A DNA stretch of 64,000 nt from the NCBI RefSeq assembly GCF_900103865.1, contig NZ_FNII01000006.1, forward strand, positions 124,001 through 188,000, given 5' to 3'. The notes beneath the pieces were generated by a model, which searched no databases, had not been told where the DNA came from, and was given only the letters and a program-made list of their open reading frames with translations. Of the stretch, positions 39,426 through 49,400 are shown in pieces. This stretch comes from Vreelandella arcis (GTDB taxonomy: Bacteria > Pseudomonadota > Gammaproteobacteria > Pseudomonadales > Halomonadaceae). Each line of letters begins with the position of its first letter. Position 1 is the first letter of the stretch. A program made the position numbers and the translations under genes.

Positions 39426-41870
39426 ATGAGCGACCAGGAATTTGACCGAGACGACCACCTTGACGTGCAGGACGACAACGAGCAAACCTCCCAAAGTGAG
39501 GATGATCAATTCCGATCAGACGGCGAGCGTGTGAACTCGCTGGTATCCGCCAGTGACATGCTTCCCGAGCGTATCTACTTACTGCCGATCCATAATCGGC
39601 CTTTCTTCCCTGCCCAAGTGCAGCCGCTGGTGATTAACCGCGAACGCTGGGAAGAAACCATGCGTCGTGTGGGTAATACGCCGCACCACACCGTGGGCGT
39701 TGCGTATGTGGGCGAGCACGGTGTCGATGAGCTGAACAGCGAAGGTTTCCCGACCATTGGCACCGCCGTCAAAGTCCACAAGATGAAGGGCGAAGACCAG
39801 CAAATTCAATTTATTGCCCAGGGCGTACAGCGCTTCAAGATTAAGCGGTGGTTATCGACCACGCCGCCTTATCTGGTAGAAGTCAGTTACCCCAAAGAGC
39901 CAGTGGATGCGGAAAACGAAGAAACCCGCGCTTATGCCATGGCGATTATTAATGGGATTAAGGAATTACTGCCCATTAATCCGCTTTACGGCGAAGAGCT
40001 CAAGCACTATCTCAACCGCTTCAGCCCTAACCAGCCGGGACCGCTAACTGACTTTGCGGCGGCCATTACCTCGGCCAAAGGGCAAGAGCTTCAGGATGTG
40101 TTGTCAACGCTGGACGTTGCCGAGCGGATGCAAAAAGTGCTGCCGTTACTGCGCAAAGAGATTGATGTCGCTCAGCTGCAAAGCGAAATCAGCGATCAGG
40201 TCAATGCGCAGATGCAGGATCGTCAACGCGAATTTTTCCTGCGCGAGCAGTTGAAGGTCATTCAGCGCGAGCTGGGCATTTCCAAGGACGACCGTGAAAA
40301 CGACGTCGATACGTTCCGTGCCCGGTTAGAGTCCCTGGTGGTGCCCGAGCGCGTCCAGTCGCGTATCGACGATGAGCTGGACAAGCTGAGTGTCCTGGAA
40401 ACCGGCTCGCCGGAGTACGGCACTACGCGCAACTACCTCGACTGGCTGACGTCGCTGCCTTGGGGCGTGACCAGTCAAGATCAACTGGACTTACCTCACG
40501 CGCGTGGCGTACTGGATCGCGATCATGACGGTCTTAAAGACGTCAAAGAGCGGATTATCGAATTCCTCGCCGAAGGCTCGTTCAAGGGCGATGTCGGCGG
40601 CTCCATCGTACTGCTGGTCGGCCCGCCGGGCGTGGGTAAAACGTCCGTTGGTCGTTCGATCGCTGAAGCTCTGGGCCGTCAGTTCTACCGCTTCTCTGTC
40701 GGTGGTATGCGCGATGAGGCTGAGATTAAAGGCCATCGCCGCACCTATGTAGGGGCTATGCCGGGTAAATTGGTTCAGGCGTTTAAAGAAGTAGAGGTCG
40801 AAAATCCAGTGATTATGCTGGATGAAATCGACAAGCTAGGCCAGTCCTTCCAAGGCGACCCGGCCTCGGCGCTCCTAGAGGTGCTTGACCCCGAGCAAAA
40901 CGTTGACTTCCTCGACCACTATTTGGACGTCCGTATGGATCTCTCCAAAGTGTTGTTTTTATGTACGGCCAATACGCTGGATTCGATTCCCGGCCCACTG
41001 TTAGACCGCATGGAGCAAATTCGCATGTCGGGCTACATCGCCGAAGAAAAACTGGCGATTGCTAAAAACCACCTGTGGCCCAAGCTGTTGAAACGCGACA
41101 ACCTACCGAAAAAGCGCATCCAACTGTCCGACGCCGCGCTTAAACAGGTGATTGAAGGCTATGCGCGCGAGGCCGGGGTGCGTCAATTGGAGAAACAGCT
41201 GCACCGCATTGTGCGCAAAGCTGCGGTTAAGCTGCTGGAAGACGACATCGAAACGGTGAAAGTCTCGGTCAAAAACCTTGAAGAGTTTTTAGGTGCGCCG
41301 ATCTTCCGCAAAGAGAAAGTCATGAAAGGTGAGGGCGTGGTCACCGGACTTGCCTGGACCTCAATGGGCGGCGCCACCTTGCCGATTGAGGCGGGCAAGG
41401 TTCACTCATTGGATCGTGGCTTTAAGCTCACCGGCAAGCTGGGCGACGTGATGCAAGAGTCCGCCAATATTGCCTATAGCTATACCCTTGGTCACCTGCA
41501 GGAATACGGTGCCGACAGCGACTTTTTCGATTCCGCTTTCGTGCACTTGCATGTGCCCGAAGGAGCTACGCCGAAAGACGGGCCCTCAGCGGGGGTGACC
41601 ATGACCACAGCGCTGCTGTCGTTGGCTCGCCATCAGGCGATTAACCGTCCGCTTGCCATGACGGGTGAGCTGACGCTAACCGGCCAAGTGTTGCCCGTGG
41701 GCGGGATTCGCGAAAAAGTGATTGCCGCTCGCCGCAGCGATATCTTTGAGTTGATTTTGCCCGAGGCGAACCGGCGCGATTATGAAGAGCTGCCCGATTA
41801 CCTAAGGGAGGGAATGACGGTGCACTTTGCCAGCCGCTACCGCGACGTGGCTAACGTGGTGTTTAAGTAA
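39426..41870 (+). CDS. ATP-dependent Lon-type protease (AsrA-like second Lon)
   Basis: An 814-residue LonA protease. Order: acidic N-terminal tail (about 1-40), LON substrate domain beginning IYLLPIHNRPFFPAQVQPL, AAA+ with GPPGVGKT near residue 399 and VIMLDEIDK, and Ser-Lys protease domain with Ser in DGPSAGVTM (about 721) and Lys in GGIREKVIAA (about 764). The N-terminal domain lacks the PLRDVVVFP pattern of housekeeping Lon and resembles the Pseudomonas AsrA protein, from memory; a classical lon is then expected elsewhere. ATG 39426 follows GGAGGG; the upstream frame is not used. Ends with a terminator. Confidence 0.9.
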   Translation: MSDQEFDRDDHLDVQDDNEQTSQSEDDQFRSDGERVNSLVSASDMLPERIYLLPIHNRPFFPAQVQPLVINRERWEETMRRVGNTPHHTVGVAYVGEHGVDELNSEGFPTIGTAVKVHKMKGEDQQIQFIAQGVQRFKIKRWLSTTPPYLVEVSYPKEPVDAENEETRAYAMAIINGIKELLPINPLYGEELKHYLNRFSPNQPGPLTDFAAAITSAKGQELQDVLSTLDVAERMQKVLPLLRKEIDVAQLQSEISDQVNAQMQDRQREFFLREQLKVIQRELGISKDDRENDVDTFRARLESLVVPERVQSRIDDELDKLSVLETGSPEYGTTRNYLDWLTSLPWGVTSQDQLDLPHARGVLDRDHDGLKDVKERIIEFLAEGSFKGDVGGSIVLLVGPPGVGKTSVGRSIAEALGRQFYRFSVGGMRDEAEIKGHRRTYVGAMPGKLVQAFKEVEVENPVIMLDEIDKLGQSFQGDPASALLEVLDPEQNVDFLDHYLDVRMDLSKVLFLCTANTLDSIPGPLLDRMEQIRMSGYIAEEKLAIAKNHLWPKLLKRDNLPKKRIQLSDAALKQVIEGYAREAGVRQLEKQLHRIVRKAAVKLLEDDIETVKVSVKNLEEFLGAPIFRKEKVMKGEGVVTGLAWTSMGGATLPIEAGKVHSLDRGFKLTGKLGDVMQESANIAYSYTLGHLQEYGADSDFFDSAFVHLHVPEGATPKDGPSAGVTMTTALLSLARHQAINRPLAMTGELTLTGQVLPVGGIREKVIAARRSDIFELILPEANRRDYEELPDYLREGMTVHFASRYRDVANVVFK

Positions 41871-41912
41871 CGCGATAAGCCGCGAAGCAAGTTAAACGAC
41901 GTATAATCTCTC

Positions 41913-41943
41913 AAGCGCTATCTGCCAAGGTAGCGCTTTTTTA
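41913..41943 (+). terminator. Rho-independent terminator of the lon-type gene
   Basis: AAGCGCTA (41913-41920) and TAGCGCTT (41931-41938) pair around a 10-base loop and are followed by TTTTA. Confidence 0.85.
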
Positions 41944-42043
41944 TTATGCTGACTCGCTATTTAGTTTTAGTTCGAGCAGCCGATAGTACGGATAGTCGGT
42001 GTTGGAAACAGTAGCTTAATAAGAAATTTATCTTGGGGACTCC

Positions 42044-44209
42044 ATGCGCAACAACCAGCCTGTAACGCAGCAAGAATATACCTTAACCGAAGAAACCGTG
42101 TTGATATCGCGCTCGGATTTGAAAGGTCGGGTGACCTACGCGAACCCTTCTTTCGTCGAAGTTAGCGGCTATTCTCGTGATGAGTTAGTGGGCGCGCCGC
42201 ATAATTTAATTCGTCATCCCGATATGCCCGAAGCGGCGTACGCTGATTTGTGGAAAACCCTTAAAGCGGGCACCACCTGGCAAGGGTTGGTAAAGAACCG
42301 CCGAAAAAACGGTGATCACTACTGGGTGCACGCTACGCTTGCGCCATTGCGCGACGGTGACCGTATCGTCGGCTATACCTCGGTACGCCGTAAAGCCAAC
42401 CCAAAAGCAGTGGCCAAGGCTGAAAAAATCTACGCCGAGATGCGCGAGAAAGGCAAGTCCAAGCACTACACTTTGGTGCGCGGTACGCTGCGGCGCAAAG
42501 GGTTAACAGGGACACTCTCGCGTTTCAAACTGACCAGCCTGCGCGCCAAATTAATCGGTATGGTATTGGCGTCGGTGTTGCTGCTTGGTATTGCCGGGGG
42601 ATTGGGTATCTACGGGCTGGTGGTGTCGGGCGATCGACTGAATACCCTAAGCCGCTCTGGACTGGACGACGTGGCCAGTTTGCAGAATATGGAACAAACC
42701 GTGGGCCAAGTGTTAGAGCAGTTAGAGCCCGCCGTGCGTAATCCGCGCAGCGTCGATGCCGACGAGTTGGCGCAAACCCTGGGGGCTCAGTTGGATAGGC
42801 TGCAGGGTCGCTGGGATGAATACCGTGCGGCTGGAGGCGCCAATAACGAAGCGCTACAGCCCTTTGGCAGTGCACTGGGCAACTGGACCGACGGCGTTGA
42901 TCAAGCGGTGACGGCGCTCGTTGAGGGCAACGGCTTTGGCGCTTTTGAAGCGCTAAACGACATTGTTCAGCCGAGTACGCAAGTCTTACGTGAACAGGCC
43001 AGCGAACTGGTGGAAAGTGAACGCGCGCTCGCCGCAGACATGCTGGCAGAGGCCGAACAAGGCCGCCAACAGATGCTGACTGCCCAGTTGGTGCTAATGG
43101 GCCTGGGGGCGTTGATCATGATTGGGTTGAGCGTCCTGATTTTAAAATCGGTACTGCGCAGCTTGGCAGGGGCGCGCTATATGACCTTCCAGATTGCCGC
43201 CGGCAACTTGGCCGCCCGGGAGCGGCGCCAAACAGGCGATGAGTTGGGCGAGCTACTTTATTCGCTGGATACCATGCGTTTCAGCTTGTCAGGTATTGTC
43301 GGCGACGTGGAAAACCGTGTGTCGGTGGTGACGCCGGCTATCCAGCAAATTGCCGCTGAAAACGAGGAGCTGTCCTCGCGTACCGAGCAGCAGGCCTCCT
43401 CACTCCAGGAGACCGCCTCCAGCATGGAGGAGATGACCTCGACCGTGCAGCAGAATACCGATAACGCCCGCCAAGCGAGCGAACTGGCGGTACAAAATGC
43501 GCAAAGCACTAAAGAGACCGGCGATCAGATGCAGCAGCTGGTGGAGCGTATGCAGCGGATTGCCCAAAGCGCGGAAAAAATGACCGAGATGATCAGTGTG
43601 ATCGACGGCATTGCGTTCCAGACTAATATTCTTGCCTTGAATGCTTCCGTTGAGGCGGCGAGGGCCGGGGAACATGGTCGCGGCTTTGCGGTGGTGGCTA
43701 GTGAAGTGCGCAACCTTGCGGGTCGTAGTGCGGAGGCCGCGCAGGAAATCCGCCGCATGATCGACAGCACCACTCAAGAGGTGACCGGCGGCCGGAGCGC
43801 CGTGGAGCAGGCTGAGAAAGCCATCGACGCTGTTATGCACCAAGTCAACCGCGTGAGTGAGCTGATGGAATCCATTAGCACGGCGTCTAGCGAGCAGAGC
43901 AGTGGTATCGGTCAGATCAATTCGGCGATTGCGGAAATGGACAACGTGACTCAGCAAAATGCCACGAAGGTGCAGTCCATCGCCGCATCGGCGGATAACC
44001 TGGCGCTTGAGGCCTTTGAACTGGCCAACGTGGTGGATGCATTCCGCTTAGAGGGGGCGCAGGAAGAAAGTATTAAAATAGCCCGTGCGCAATTGGACAA
44101 GGTGAATCAAGCCACCCAGAAAACCGCCAAGGCCTTGCCCAGCCAAGTGTCATCATCCAAGTCGCGCGAGGTCGAAAGCGTCAGCGCCGATGAGTGGGAT
44201 GAGTTCTAA
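42044..44209 (+). CDS. Methyl-accepting chemotaxis protein with Aer-like PAS domain
   Basis: A 721-residue receptor. Order: PAS domain (about 10-120) with [20 protein letters not shown] and [20 protein letters not shown], typical of Aer-type energy sensors that may hold FAD; membrane segment at about 166-190; a helical region (about 195-345) likely periplasmic; second membrane segment at about 350-372; HAMP; and the MCP signalling hairpin with [21 protein letters not shown]. The last five residues, EWDEF, fit the pattern of the CheR/CheB tethering pentapeptide. Unlike E. coli Aer it has a sizable extra domain between the two membrane segments. Ribosome site GGGG before ATG 42044. Confidence 0.92.
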   Translation: MRNNQPVTQQEYTLTEETVLISRSDLKGRVTYANPSFVEVSGYSRDELVGAPHNLIRHPDMPEAAYADLWKTLKAGTTWQGLVKNRRKNGDHYWVHATLAPLRDGDRIVGYTSVRRKANPKAVAKAEKIYAEMREKGKSKHYTLVRGTLRRKGLTGTLSRFKLTSLRAKLIGMVLASVLLLGIAGGLGIYGLVVSGDRLNTLSRSGLDDVASLQNMEQTVGQVLEQLEPAVRNPRSVDADELAQTLGAQLDRLQGRWDEYRAAGGANNEALQPFGSALGNWTDGVDQAVTALVEGNGFGAFEALNDIVQPSTQVLREQASELVESERALAADMLAEAEQGRQQMLTAQLVLMGLGALIMIGLSVLILKSVLRSLAGARYMTFQIAAGNLAARERRQTGDELGELLYSLDTMRFSLSGIVGDVENRVSVVTPAIQQIAAENEELSSRTEQQASSLQETASSMEEMTSTVQQNTDNARQASELAVQNAQSTKETGDQMQQLVERMQRIAQSAEKMTEMISVIDGIAFQTNILALNASVEAARAGEHGRGFAVVASEVRNLAGRSAEAAQEIRRMIDSTTQEVTGGRSAVEQAEKAIDAVMHQVNRVSELMESISTASSEQSSGIGQINSAIAEMDNVTQQNATKVQSIAASADNLALEAFELANVVDAFRLEGAQEESIKIARAQLDKVNQATQKTAKALPSQVSSSKSREVESVSADEWDEF

Positions 44210-44215
44210 GCGTTG

Positions 44216-44243
44216 TGTGCGCCCGCCAGGTAGCGGGCGCACA
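44216..44243. terminator. Hairpin between convergent chemoreceptor gene and msrB
   Basis: TGTGCGCCCGC and GCGGGCGCACA form a perfect 11-bp stem with a CAGGTA loop right after the stop codon. No T-tract, so it may act only as a barrier or with a factor. Confidence 0.5.
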
Positions 44244-44256
44244 GTGGGCGGCGGGC

Positions 44257-44655
44257 TTATTCGTCAGCGTGAAACTCTAGCGCTACCGAGTTGATGCAGT
44301 AGCGCAGTCCGGTGCTTTGCGGTGGGCCGTCAGGGAAAACATGGCCAAGGTGGGCATCGCAGTGGGAGCAAACCACCTCGGTGCGCGCCATTCCATGGGA
44401 GGTATCCTGGTGCTCTTCGATGCAGCGCTTCCCGAGAGGACGATCAAAGCTCGGCCAGCCACAGCCTGCATCATATTTATGCTCGTTCTCAAACAGCGGC
44501 GCATGGCAGCAAACGCAGTGATAGATCCCTTGGGCATCACTTACTTGATAGTCGCCGGTAAACGGACGTTCGGTGCCTTTCTCGCGGGTAACGCGGTACT
44601 GCTCGGGGGTCAGTTGTTCGTGCCACTGATCCGCGGATTTCTCGATTTTCGCCAT
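44257..44655 (-). CDS. msrB: Peptide-methionine (R)-S-oxide reductase MsrB
   Basis: MsrB repairs R-methionine sulfoxide in proteins. The 132-residue protein has two zinc pairs, CVCC and CSHC, the [10 protein letters not shown] motif and the catalytic cysteine in [13 protein letters not shown] 44655 is behind GGAG; the longer frame up to 44745 lacks a site and is rejected. Confidence 0.96.
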   Translation of the reverse strand: MAKIEKSADQWHEQLTPEQYRVTREKGTERPFTGDYQVSDAQGIYHCVCCHAPLFENEHKYDAGCGWPSFDRPLGKRCIEEHQDTSHGMARTEVVCSHCDAHLGHVFPDGPPQSTGLRYCINSVALEFHADE

Positions 44656-44751
44656 GGGGTTCTCCTCTCCCGCTGAAGTCTCGCAGGCTAACGTATCATT
44701 ATCTCCAATGACAGTGGTCAGCCTAGCTGAGTTCAGCATGCGCAATATCCG

Positions 44752-44772
44752 TTAAAACCGCCAGCCGCGGCT
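44752..44772 (-). terminator. Probable terminator of the TRAP-ggt operon
   Basis: On the minus strand AGCCGC and GCGGTT pair around GGCTG and are followed by TTTTAA, directly after the stop of the GGT-family gene. Confidence 0.5.
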
Positions 44773-46359
44773 TTACACGCTGGCGGCGCCACCGTTGCTG
44801 CGTGGGTCGTGGGCGCTTTCAATCAACCCGTCGGGATGGTGGACGATGCCACCAGCGTGCCCCATGGTATCGCTGAACGGCTCGTTGAGCACTTCCACGT
44901 CATGGCCTGCCGCCTTCAGCGCAGCTACCAACGTATCGTCAAACCGATCCTCAAGTTTTAGATTCATGCTCGATTCGCCCCAAGTGCGGCCCAATAACCA
45001 ACGCGGAGCGGTGATCGCTTGCTGCAATGGCATGTGGTGGAACGCATAGCGTGAGAATACCGCCGCTTGCGTCTGTGGCTGGCCTTCACCGCCCATCGTG
45101 CCATAGACCATGGTGCGGCCGTCGTTAAACCGCGCAAGCGCTGGATTAAGCGTATGGAACGGCTTGCGTCCCGGGGCGAGTCCGCGTAGTGCATCGGGGT
45201 CGAGCGAGAAGCTAATGCCGCGGTTTTGCCACAGCACACCGCTTTCGGGCAGCACAACGCCGCTGCCAAACTCCCAATAAATGCTTTGAATGAAGCTGAC
45301 GGCGCGTCCTTCATTATCCACCGCGCCCATCCAAACGGTATCGCCCGGTGCGGGCTCGTGAGGCCAGGGCAGCGCCTGGGAGGCTTCGATTTGCGCGGCC
45401 TCGGCGTCAATCCGTTCATTACTGAGTAACGCTTGAAGTGAGGTGGGAACCCGCTCTGGGTCGGTCACATACTGGTCGCGCAGCATAAAGGCCCGCTTGG
45501 TAGCTTCAATTAGCCCGTGCAGGTGACCAAATCCATTGGCTTCGGCGGCTTTTAGGCGCTCGTAAATAGCAATGATCATTAACGACGCCATGCCCTGAGT
45601 GGGGGCGGGCAGGTTATACACGGTGGCCTCGGCCAAGCTGACCTCCAGCGGCGTGACGCGCTGGGCGCGGTACGCATGGAAGTCGTCCAAGCGCAGTGGG
45701 CTGCCCAAGGCTTCTAGGTCGCGTGCCATGCTCGCGGCCAGCTCGCCGCGATAAAAATCATCCAGCCCGGCGCTGGCGAGCCGCTTAAGCGTGGTGGCCA
45801 AGCGCGGCTGGCGTAGTCGCTCGCCTTCACGGGGGGCTTTGCCATCCATCAGTAATGCATCGCTAAAGCCGGGGCTTTGCGATAACCGCTCAATGTGTTT
45901 GGCGGTTAGGGTTTCTTGGCTTTTGGAAACCGCCACGCCGTATTGGGCGTGGCCAATGGCGTCGGCCAGCAGGGTGGTCAACGGCAAGGGTCGCCCCCAG
46001 TCGGCGGCCACTTTCAGGGCTTCATGCCAGCCGCTGACGGTGCCTCCCATGGTGAGGGCTGCCTTAGGGCCGCGCTCGGGAATCTGCGTTTCACCGGCAT
46101 AGAAGTCGACATTGGCGAAACCGGCGGCCGGGCCGCAGGCATCAATCGCCACCGGCGCTTTGCCGGGTTCATGGATCAACCAAAAGCCATCGCCGCCCAG
46201 GGCGTTCATGTGCGGGTAGACGACAGCGATGGTGGCGGCAGCGGCGACCATGGCTTCAACGGCGTTGCCGCCTTGCTTGAGTATATCGCGCCCGGCGCTC
46301 GCGGCGAGGTGGTGGGGTGCGACACAGCTGCCCCCAAAGCTACGTTGCGTATGGAGCAT
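44773..46359 (-). CDS. Gamma-glutamyltransferase-family Ntn hydrolase (possibly oxamate-amidohydrolase-like)
   Basis: A 528-residue self-processing hydrolase. It starts without a signal peptide (FGGSCVAPHHLAASAG), so it likely acts in the cytoplasm, unlike classical GGT. GGT-family marks are ILKQGGNAVEAMVAAAAT, NRGISFSLDP and YGTMGGEGQPQTQA; the likely nucleophile is Thr341 in APGDTVWMGAVD. The family includes HpxW, an oxamate amidohydrolase, and cephalosporin acylases; the substrate cannot be read from sequence. It is the last gene of the operon dctP-dctQ-dctM, 30 bases after dctM, so it probably acts on the imported compound. Confidence 0.83.
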   Translation of the reverse strand: MLHTQRSFGGSCVAPHHLAASAGRDILKQGGNAVEAMVAAAATIAVVYPHMNALGGDGFWLIHEPGKAPVAIDACGPAAGFANVDFYAGETQIPERGPKAALTMGGTVSGWHEALKVAADWGRPLPLTTLLADAIGHAQYGVAVSKSQETLTAKHIERLSQSPGFSDALLMDGKAPREGERLRQPRLATTLKRLASAGLDDFYRGELAASMARDLEALGSPLRLDDFHAYRAQRVTPLEVSLAEATVYNLPAPTQGMASLMIIAIYERLKAAEANGFGHLHGLIEATKRAFMLRDQYVTDPERVPTSLQALLSNERIDAEAAQIEASQALPWPHEPAPGDTVWMGAVDNEGRAVSFIQSIYWEFGSGVVLPESGVLWQNRGISFSLDPDALRGLAPGRKPFHTLNPALARFNDGRTMVYGTMGGEGQPQTQAAVFSRYAFHHMPLQQAITAPRWLLGRTWGESSMNLKLEDRFDDTLVAALKAAGHDVEVLNEPFSDTMGHAGGIVHHPDGLIESAHDPRSNGGAASV

Positions 46360-46389
46360 AACTTATCCTTTTATTATCGAGCCGGGCGA

Positions 46390-47715
46390 CTACCAACCAA
46401 TGGCGTTGGGTAGCCAAGTGGCAATACCCGGAAATAATAACACCATGGCAATGGCCAGAAACTGTAAAGCGATAAACGGTAGCACGCCGAGGTAAATATC
46501 CAGCGTTGTAACCCCTTTAGGCGCCACACCTTTGAGAAAAAATAGCGACCAGCCAAAGGGTGGGGTTAAAAATGAGGTTTGCAGTACCAGCCCGACCAGA
46601 ATGCCCAGCCACACCATATCCACGCCTAACTGGACAAAAAACGGCAGAAAAAGCGGTAAGGCAATGTAGCTAATTTCGATCCACTCAAGAAAGAAACCCA
46701 GTACAAACATAAGCAGCAGCATGAAAAGCAGTGCGCCTATTTCACCGCCGGGCACCCATTCAAATAAACGCGCGACTAAATGCTCGCCGCCCAGGCCACG
46801 GAACGATAAGCCAAACACCTGTGCGCTAATCAGGATAAAGAACACCATGGATGAGATGATCAGCGTTGCCTTGGCGACCTCCGTCAGCAGGTTAAGACTA
46901 AGCCGCCCTGAGCTGGCAACAAATACCAGTGCGCCCAGTGCGCCCATGGCGGCCGCTTCAGTAGGCGCGGCAATGCCGCCAATTATCGAGCCAAGCACGG
47001 CAATCACCAAGCCTACCGGCGGGCCTACTACCAGTATGACCTTGCGTAACAATTGCGCCTTACCCATTTGAGCCCGCTCTTCGGCAGGGATAGGAGGCAT
47101 TAGATGTGGCTTCCAGGCGGCAAGCGCAAGAATCGCAATGATGTAAACCGCTGCCAGGGTTAACCCCGGCATCATGGCGGCAGCGAACATGGTGCCCACC
47201 GACTCACCCAGGATTTCGGCCAATAGGATGAGCACCAAGCTTGGGGGAATAATCTGACCCAACGTGCCCGAGGCACAAATCATGCCGCTGGCGAGCGCCT
47301 TGGGGTAGCCCCGGCGTAGCAGCGTCGGCAAGGTAAGGAGGCCAAGCGTGACAATCGTGGCGCCGACGATGCCTGTCGCGGCACCGAGCAGGACGCCGAC
47401 AAAAATAATTGCCACACCCATTCCGCCCGATACGTTGCCGAATAAGTGGCCGACCACGTCGATCAATTCGGCGGCGAGTTTCGACTTTTCGAGCATCACG
47501 CCCATGAACACGAACAGCGGGATGGCCATGAAGGTGTAGTTGGTCACCACACCGTAGATACGCGACGGCAGCAGGTTGAACAGCATCGGCCCAAAGCCGA
47601 TAAAGCCAAACACAAACGCGGTCGTCGCGATGCTGATCGCCACTGGAATACCAATCAGCAACATAACGAAAAAGGCTCCGATCATGCCGATCGCCAGCCA
47701 TTCATTTAGAGACAT
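46390..47715 (-). CDS. dctM: TRAP transporter large permease DctM
   Basis: A 441-residue membrane protein with about 12-13 hydrophobic segments. Family motifs include IPLFVFMGVMLEKSKLAAEL, GLLTLPTLLRRGYPKALASG, IPPSLVLILLAE and QTSFLTPPFGWSLFFLKG. It forms the sodium-driven channel with DctQ and takes substrate from DctP. Three bases separate it from dctQ. Complete. Confidence 0.94.
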   Translation of the reverse strand: MSLNEWLAIGMIGAFFVMLLIGIPVAISIATTAFVFGFIGFGPMLFNLLPSRIYGVVTNYTFMAIPLFVFMGVMLEKSKLAAELIDVVGHLFGNVSGGMGVAIIFVGVLLGAATGIVGATIVTLGLLTLPTLLRRGYPKALASGMICASGTLGQIIPPSLVLILLAEILGESVGTMFAAAMMPGLTLAAVYIIAILALAAWKPHLMPPIPAEERAQMGKAQLLRKVILVVGPPVGLVIAVLGSIIGGIAAPTEAAAMGALGALVFVASSGRLSLNLLTEVAKATLIISSMVFFILISAQVFGLSFRGLGGEHLVARLFEWVPGGEIGALLFMLLLMFVLGFFLEWIEISYIALPLFLPFFVQLGVDMVWLGILVGLVLQTSFLTPPFGWSLFFLKGVAPKGVTTLDIYLGVLPFIALQFLAIAMVLLFPGIATWLPNAIGW

Positions 47716-47718
47716 GGA

Positions 47719-48228
47719 TTAGTCACCTTGTGCGGGGAGTGCGAACGCATTGCGTAGTGCATGAGCCAGCCCTTGCAGCGCAAGCAGGGTGAAGCCAAAG
47801 GGAAGGAACGCTTTTAAGAGCCAACGGTAAGGCAGGCCGCCAGGATTTGGCGACCCCTCGCCGCGGCCAAACGATTGTGCAACCCAGGGAAGCGTCAGCC
47901 AGGCGATATACAAGCCCATTACCAGCAGCGCCAGGCCGCCGAACACCTCAATGATGCGTTTCACGAGCACCGGGAAGTGCTCGTAAAAGACATCCACCCG
48001 AACTTGTTCGTCGTTCAGCAGCAAATACGCCATGCCGAACAGGGCAATGGGCGATATCAAGTGCCACTGTAGTTCTTGCAGCCACAGGGCACCGAAGTCG
48101 AAAAGGTAACGCAGTATTACGTCACCGGAGACCAACGCTACCAGCAACACACAGATCCAGGCGGCGACCCGGCCAAATAGCCGGACCAGCGCTTCGATGC
48201 TATTAACGACATTTTCTACCGCTCGCAT
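47719..48228 (-). CDS. dctQ: TRAP transporter small permease DctQ
   Basis: A 169-residue protein with four membrane segments. Features are the DctQ pattern ALWLQELQWHLISPIALFGM and YLLLNDEQVRVDVFYEHFP. It sits between dctP and dctM with gaps of 1 and 3 bases, so the three are one transcription unit and probably coupled in translation. Confidence 0.93.
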   Translation of the reverse strand: MRAVENVVNSIEALVRLFGRVAAWICVLLVALVSGDVILRYLFDFGALWLQELQWHLISPIALFGMAYLLLNDEQVRVDVFYEHFPVLVKRIIEVFGGLALLVMGLYIAWLTLPWVAQSFGRGEGSPNPGGLPYRWLLKAFLPFGFTLLALQGLAHALRNAFALPAQGD

Positions 48229-48229
48229 A

Positions 48230-49333
48230 TCACACTCCGATGATATCGCTTAGCCAAGCGCGTTCGCTGGCACCTGCCCAGCGGTCATGTTGGGCTTTAA
48301 AGGCCATGTAGCTGTCGTGGATTTTACGCACCGCCGGGTCGGCGTTGGCCTCGGTTTGAAGCGTATCCAGCGTGGCCTCGCGCAGTGCATTGACGATCGA
48401 CTCAGGCAGTTGGTTGGCGATAACGCCGTGATTATCGACCAGGTCGGTCATGGCTTCGCCGTTGACGGCTTCTGACCAGGTCAGACTTTCCAGGCAGGCG
48501 GCCATACACGCCGAACGCACGATCATCTGCAGATCGGCGGGTAAGCTGTCCCAGTGCGACTTGGAAATCAGCAGTTCCCCTGTCGTGGAGGGTTCGTGCC
48601 AGCCGGTGGTGTAATAGTATTTAGCAGCGTCTTGAAGCCCCATGCGCCGATCCTGGAAGGGGCCGACAAACTCGGCGGCGTCAATCACACCGCGTTCCAA
48701 CGCCGGGAAAATCTCGCCGCCCGGCAGTACGCGGGCATCCACTCCGAGTGACGAGTAGACCTTCCCGGCCAGGCCTGGAACGCGCATGCGTAGGCCATCA
48801 AGCTGGCTGATGTCTTCGATCGGTTCGCGGAACCAGCCGGTCATTTGTACGCCAGTGTTATTCAGTGGGAAGGCGACCATACCGTACGGCTCATAAAGCT
48901 CGTGCCAAAGCTCAAGGCCGCCTCCGTGGTAAAGCCAGGCCATATGGCCCATAAAGCTCATACCGAATGGCACGGTGGTGAAATACTGAGCGGCAAAGGT
49001 GGTGCCCGACCAGAAGTAGCTATTGGCCGCGTTCATCTGGATGGTGCCGCTTTGCACTGCTTCAAAGCCCTCGAGGGCCGGGATCATTTCGCCAGCGGCA
49101 TAGTGCTGGATGGACAGTCGGCCGCCCGACATCGTATTGATTTTTTCAATGACGTCGGTGGGGCTGCCCGGACCTTCCACGTAAAATGGAGAACCAGGCC
49201 CATAGGCATTGGTCATTCGCCAGTTGAAGGTTTCAGACGACTGCGCCCTGGCAATCGATGGCGCTCCAAGCACGAGCCCGGCAGTTGAAGATGCGGCAGC
49301 GGTAGTTAGGAACTTGCGGCGTGTAAACGTCAT
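48230..49333 (-). CDS. dctP: TRAP transporter substrate-binding protein DctP, 2-oxoacid (TakP-like) type
   Basis: A 367-residue periplasmic protein. The N-terminus has a twin-arginine signal (TRRKFLTTAAASS...ARA), so it is folded before export. The mature part contains LRMRVPGLAGKVYSSLGVD, GGEIFPALERGVIDAAEFVG and YYTTGWHEPSTTGELLISK, resembling TakP-like proteins that bind 2-oxoacids or lactate with a cation. The Arg in MRVPG and the Trp-His-Glu region would hold the carboxylate; this is by analogy. ATG 49333 follows AGGTG; the longer frame to 49399 is not supported. First gene of the operon. Confidence 0.92.
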   Translation of the reverse strand: MTFTRRKFLTTAAASSTAGLVLGAPSIARAQSSETFNWRMTNAYGPGSPFYVEGPGSPTDVIEKINTMSGGRLSIQHYAAGEMIPALEGFEAVQSGTIQMNAANSYFWSGTTFAAQYFTTVPFGMSFMGHMAWLYHGGGLELWHELYEPYGMVAFPLNNTGVQMTGWFREPIEDISQLDGLRMRVPGLAGKVYSSLGVDARVLPGGEIFPALERGVIDAAEFVGPFQDRRMGLQDAAKYYYTTGWHEPSTTGELLISKSHWDSLPADLQMIVRSACMAACLESLTWSEAVNGEAMTDLVDNHGVIANQLPESIVNALREATLDTLQTEANADPAVRKIHDSYMAFKAQHDRWAGASERAWLSDIIGV

Positions 49334-49400
49334 GTGACACCTCGTGGTGGTCGATGAATCAATGTTGTCCCACCAAGGTGTTAGCAAGCGGCATGCCAAA

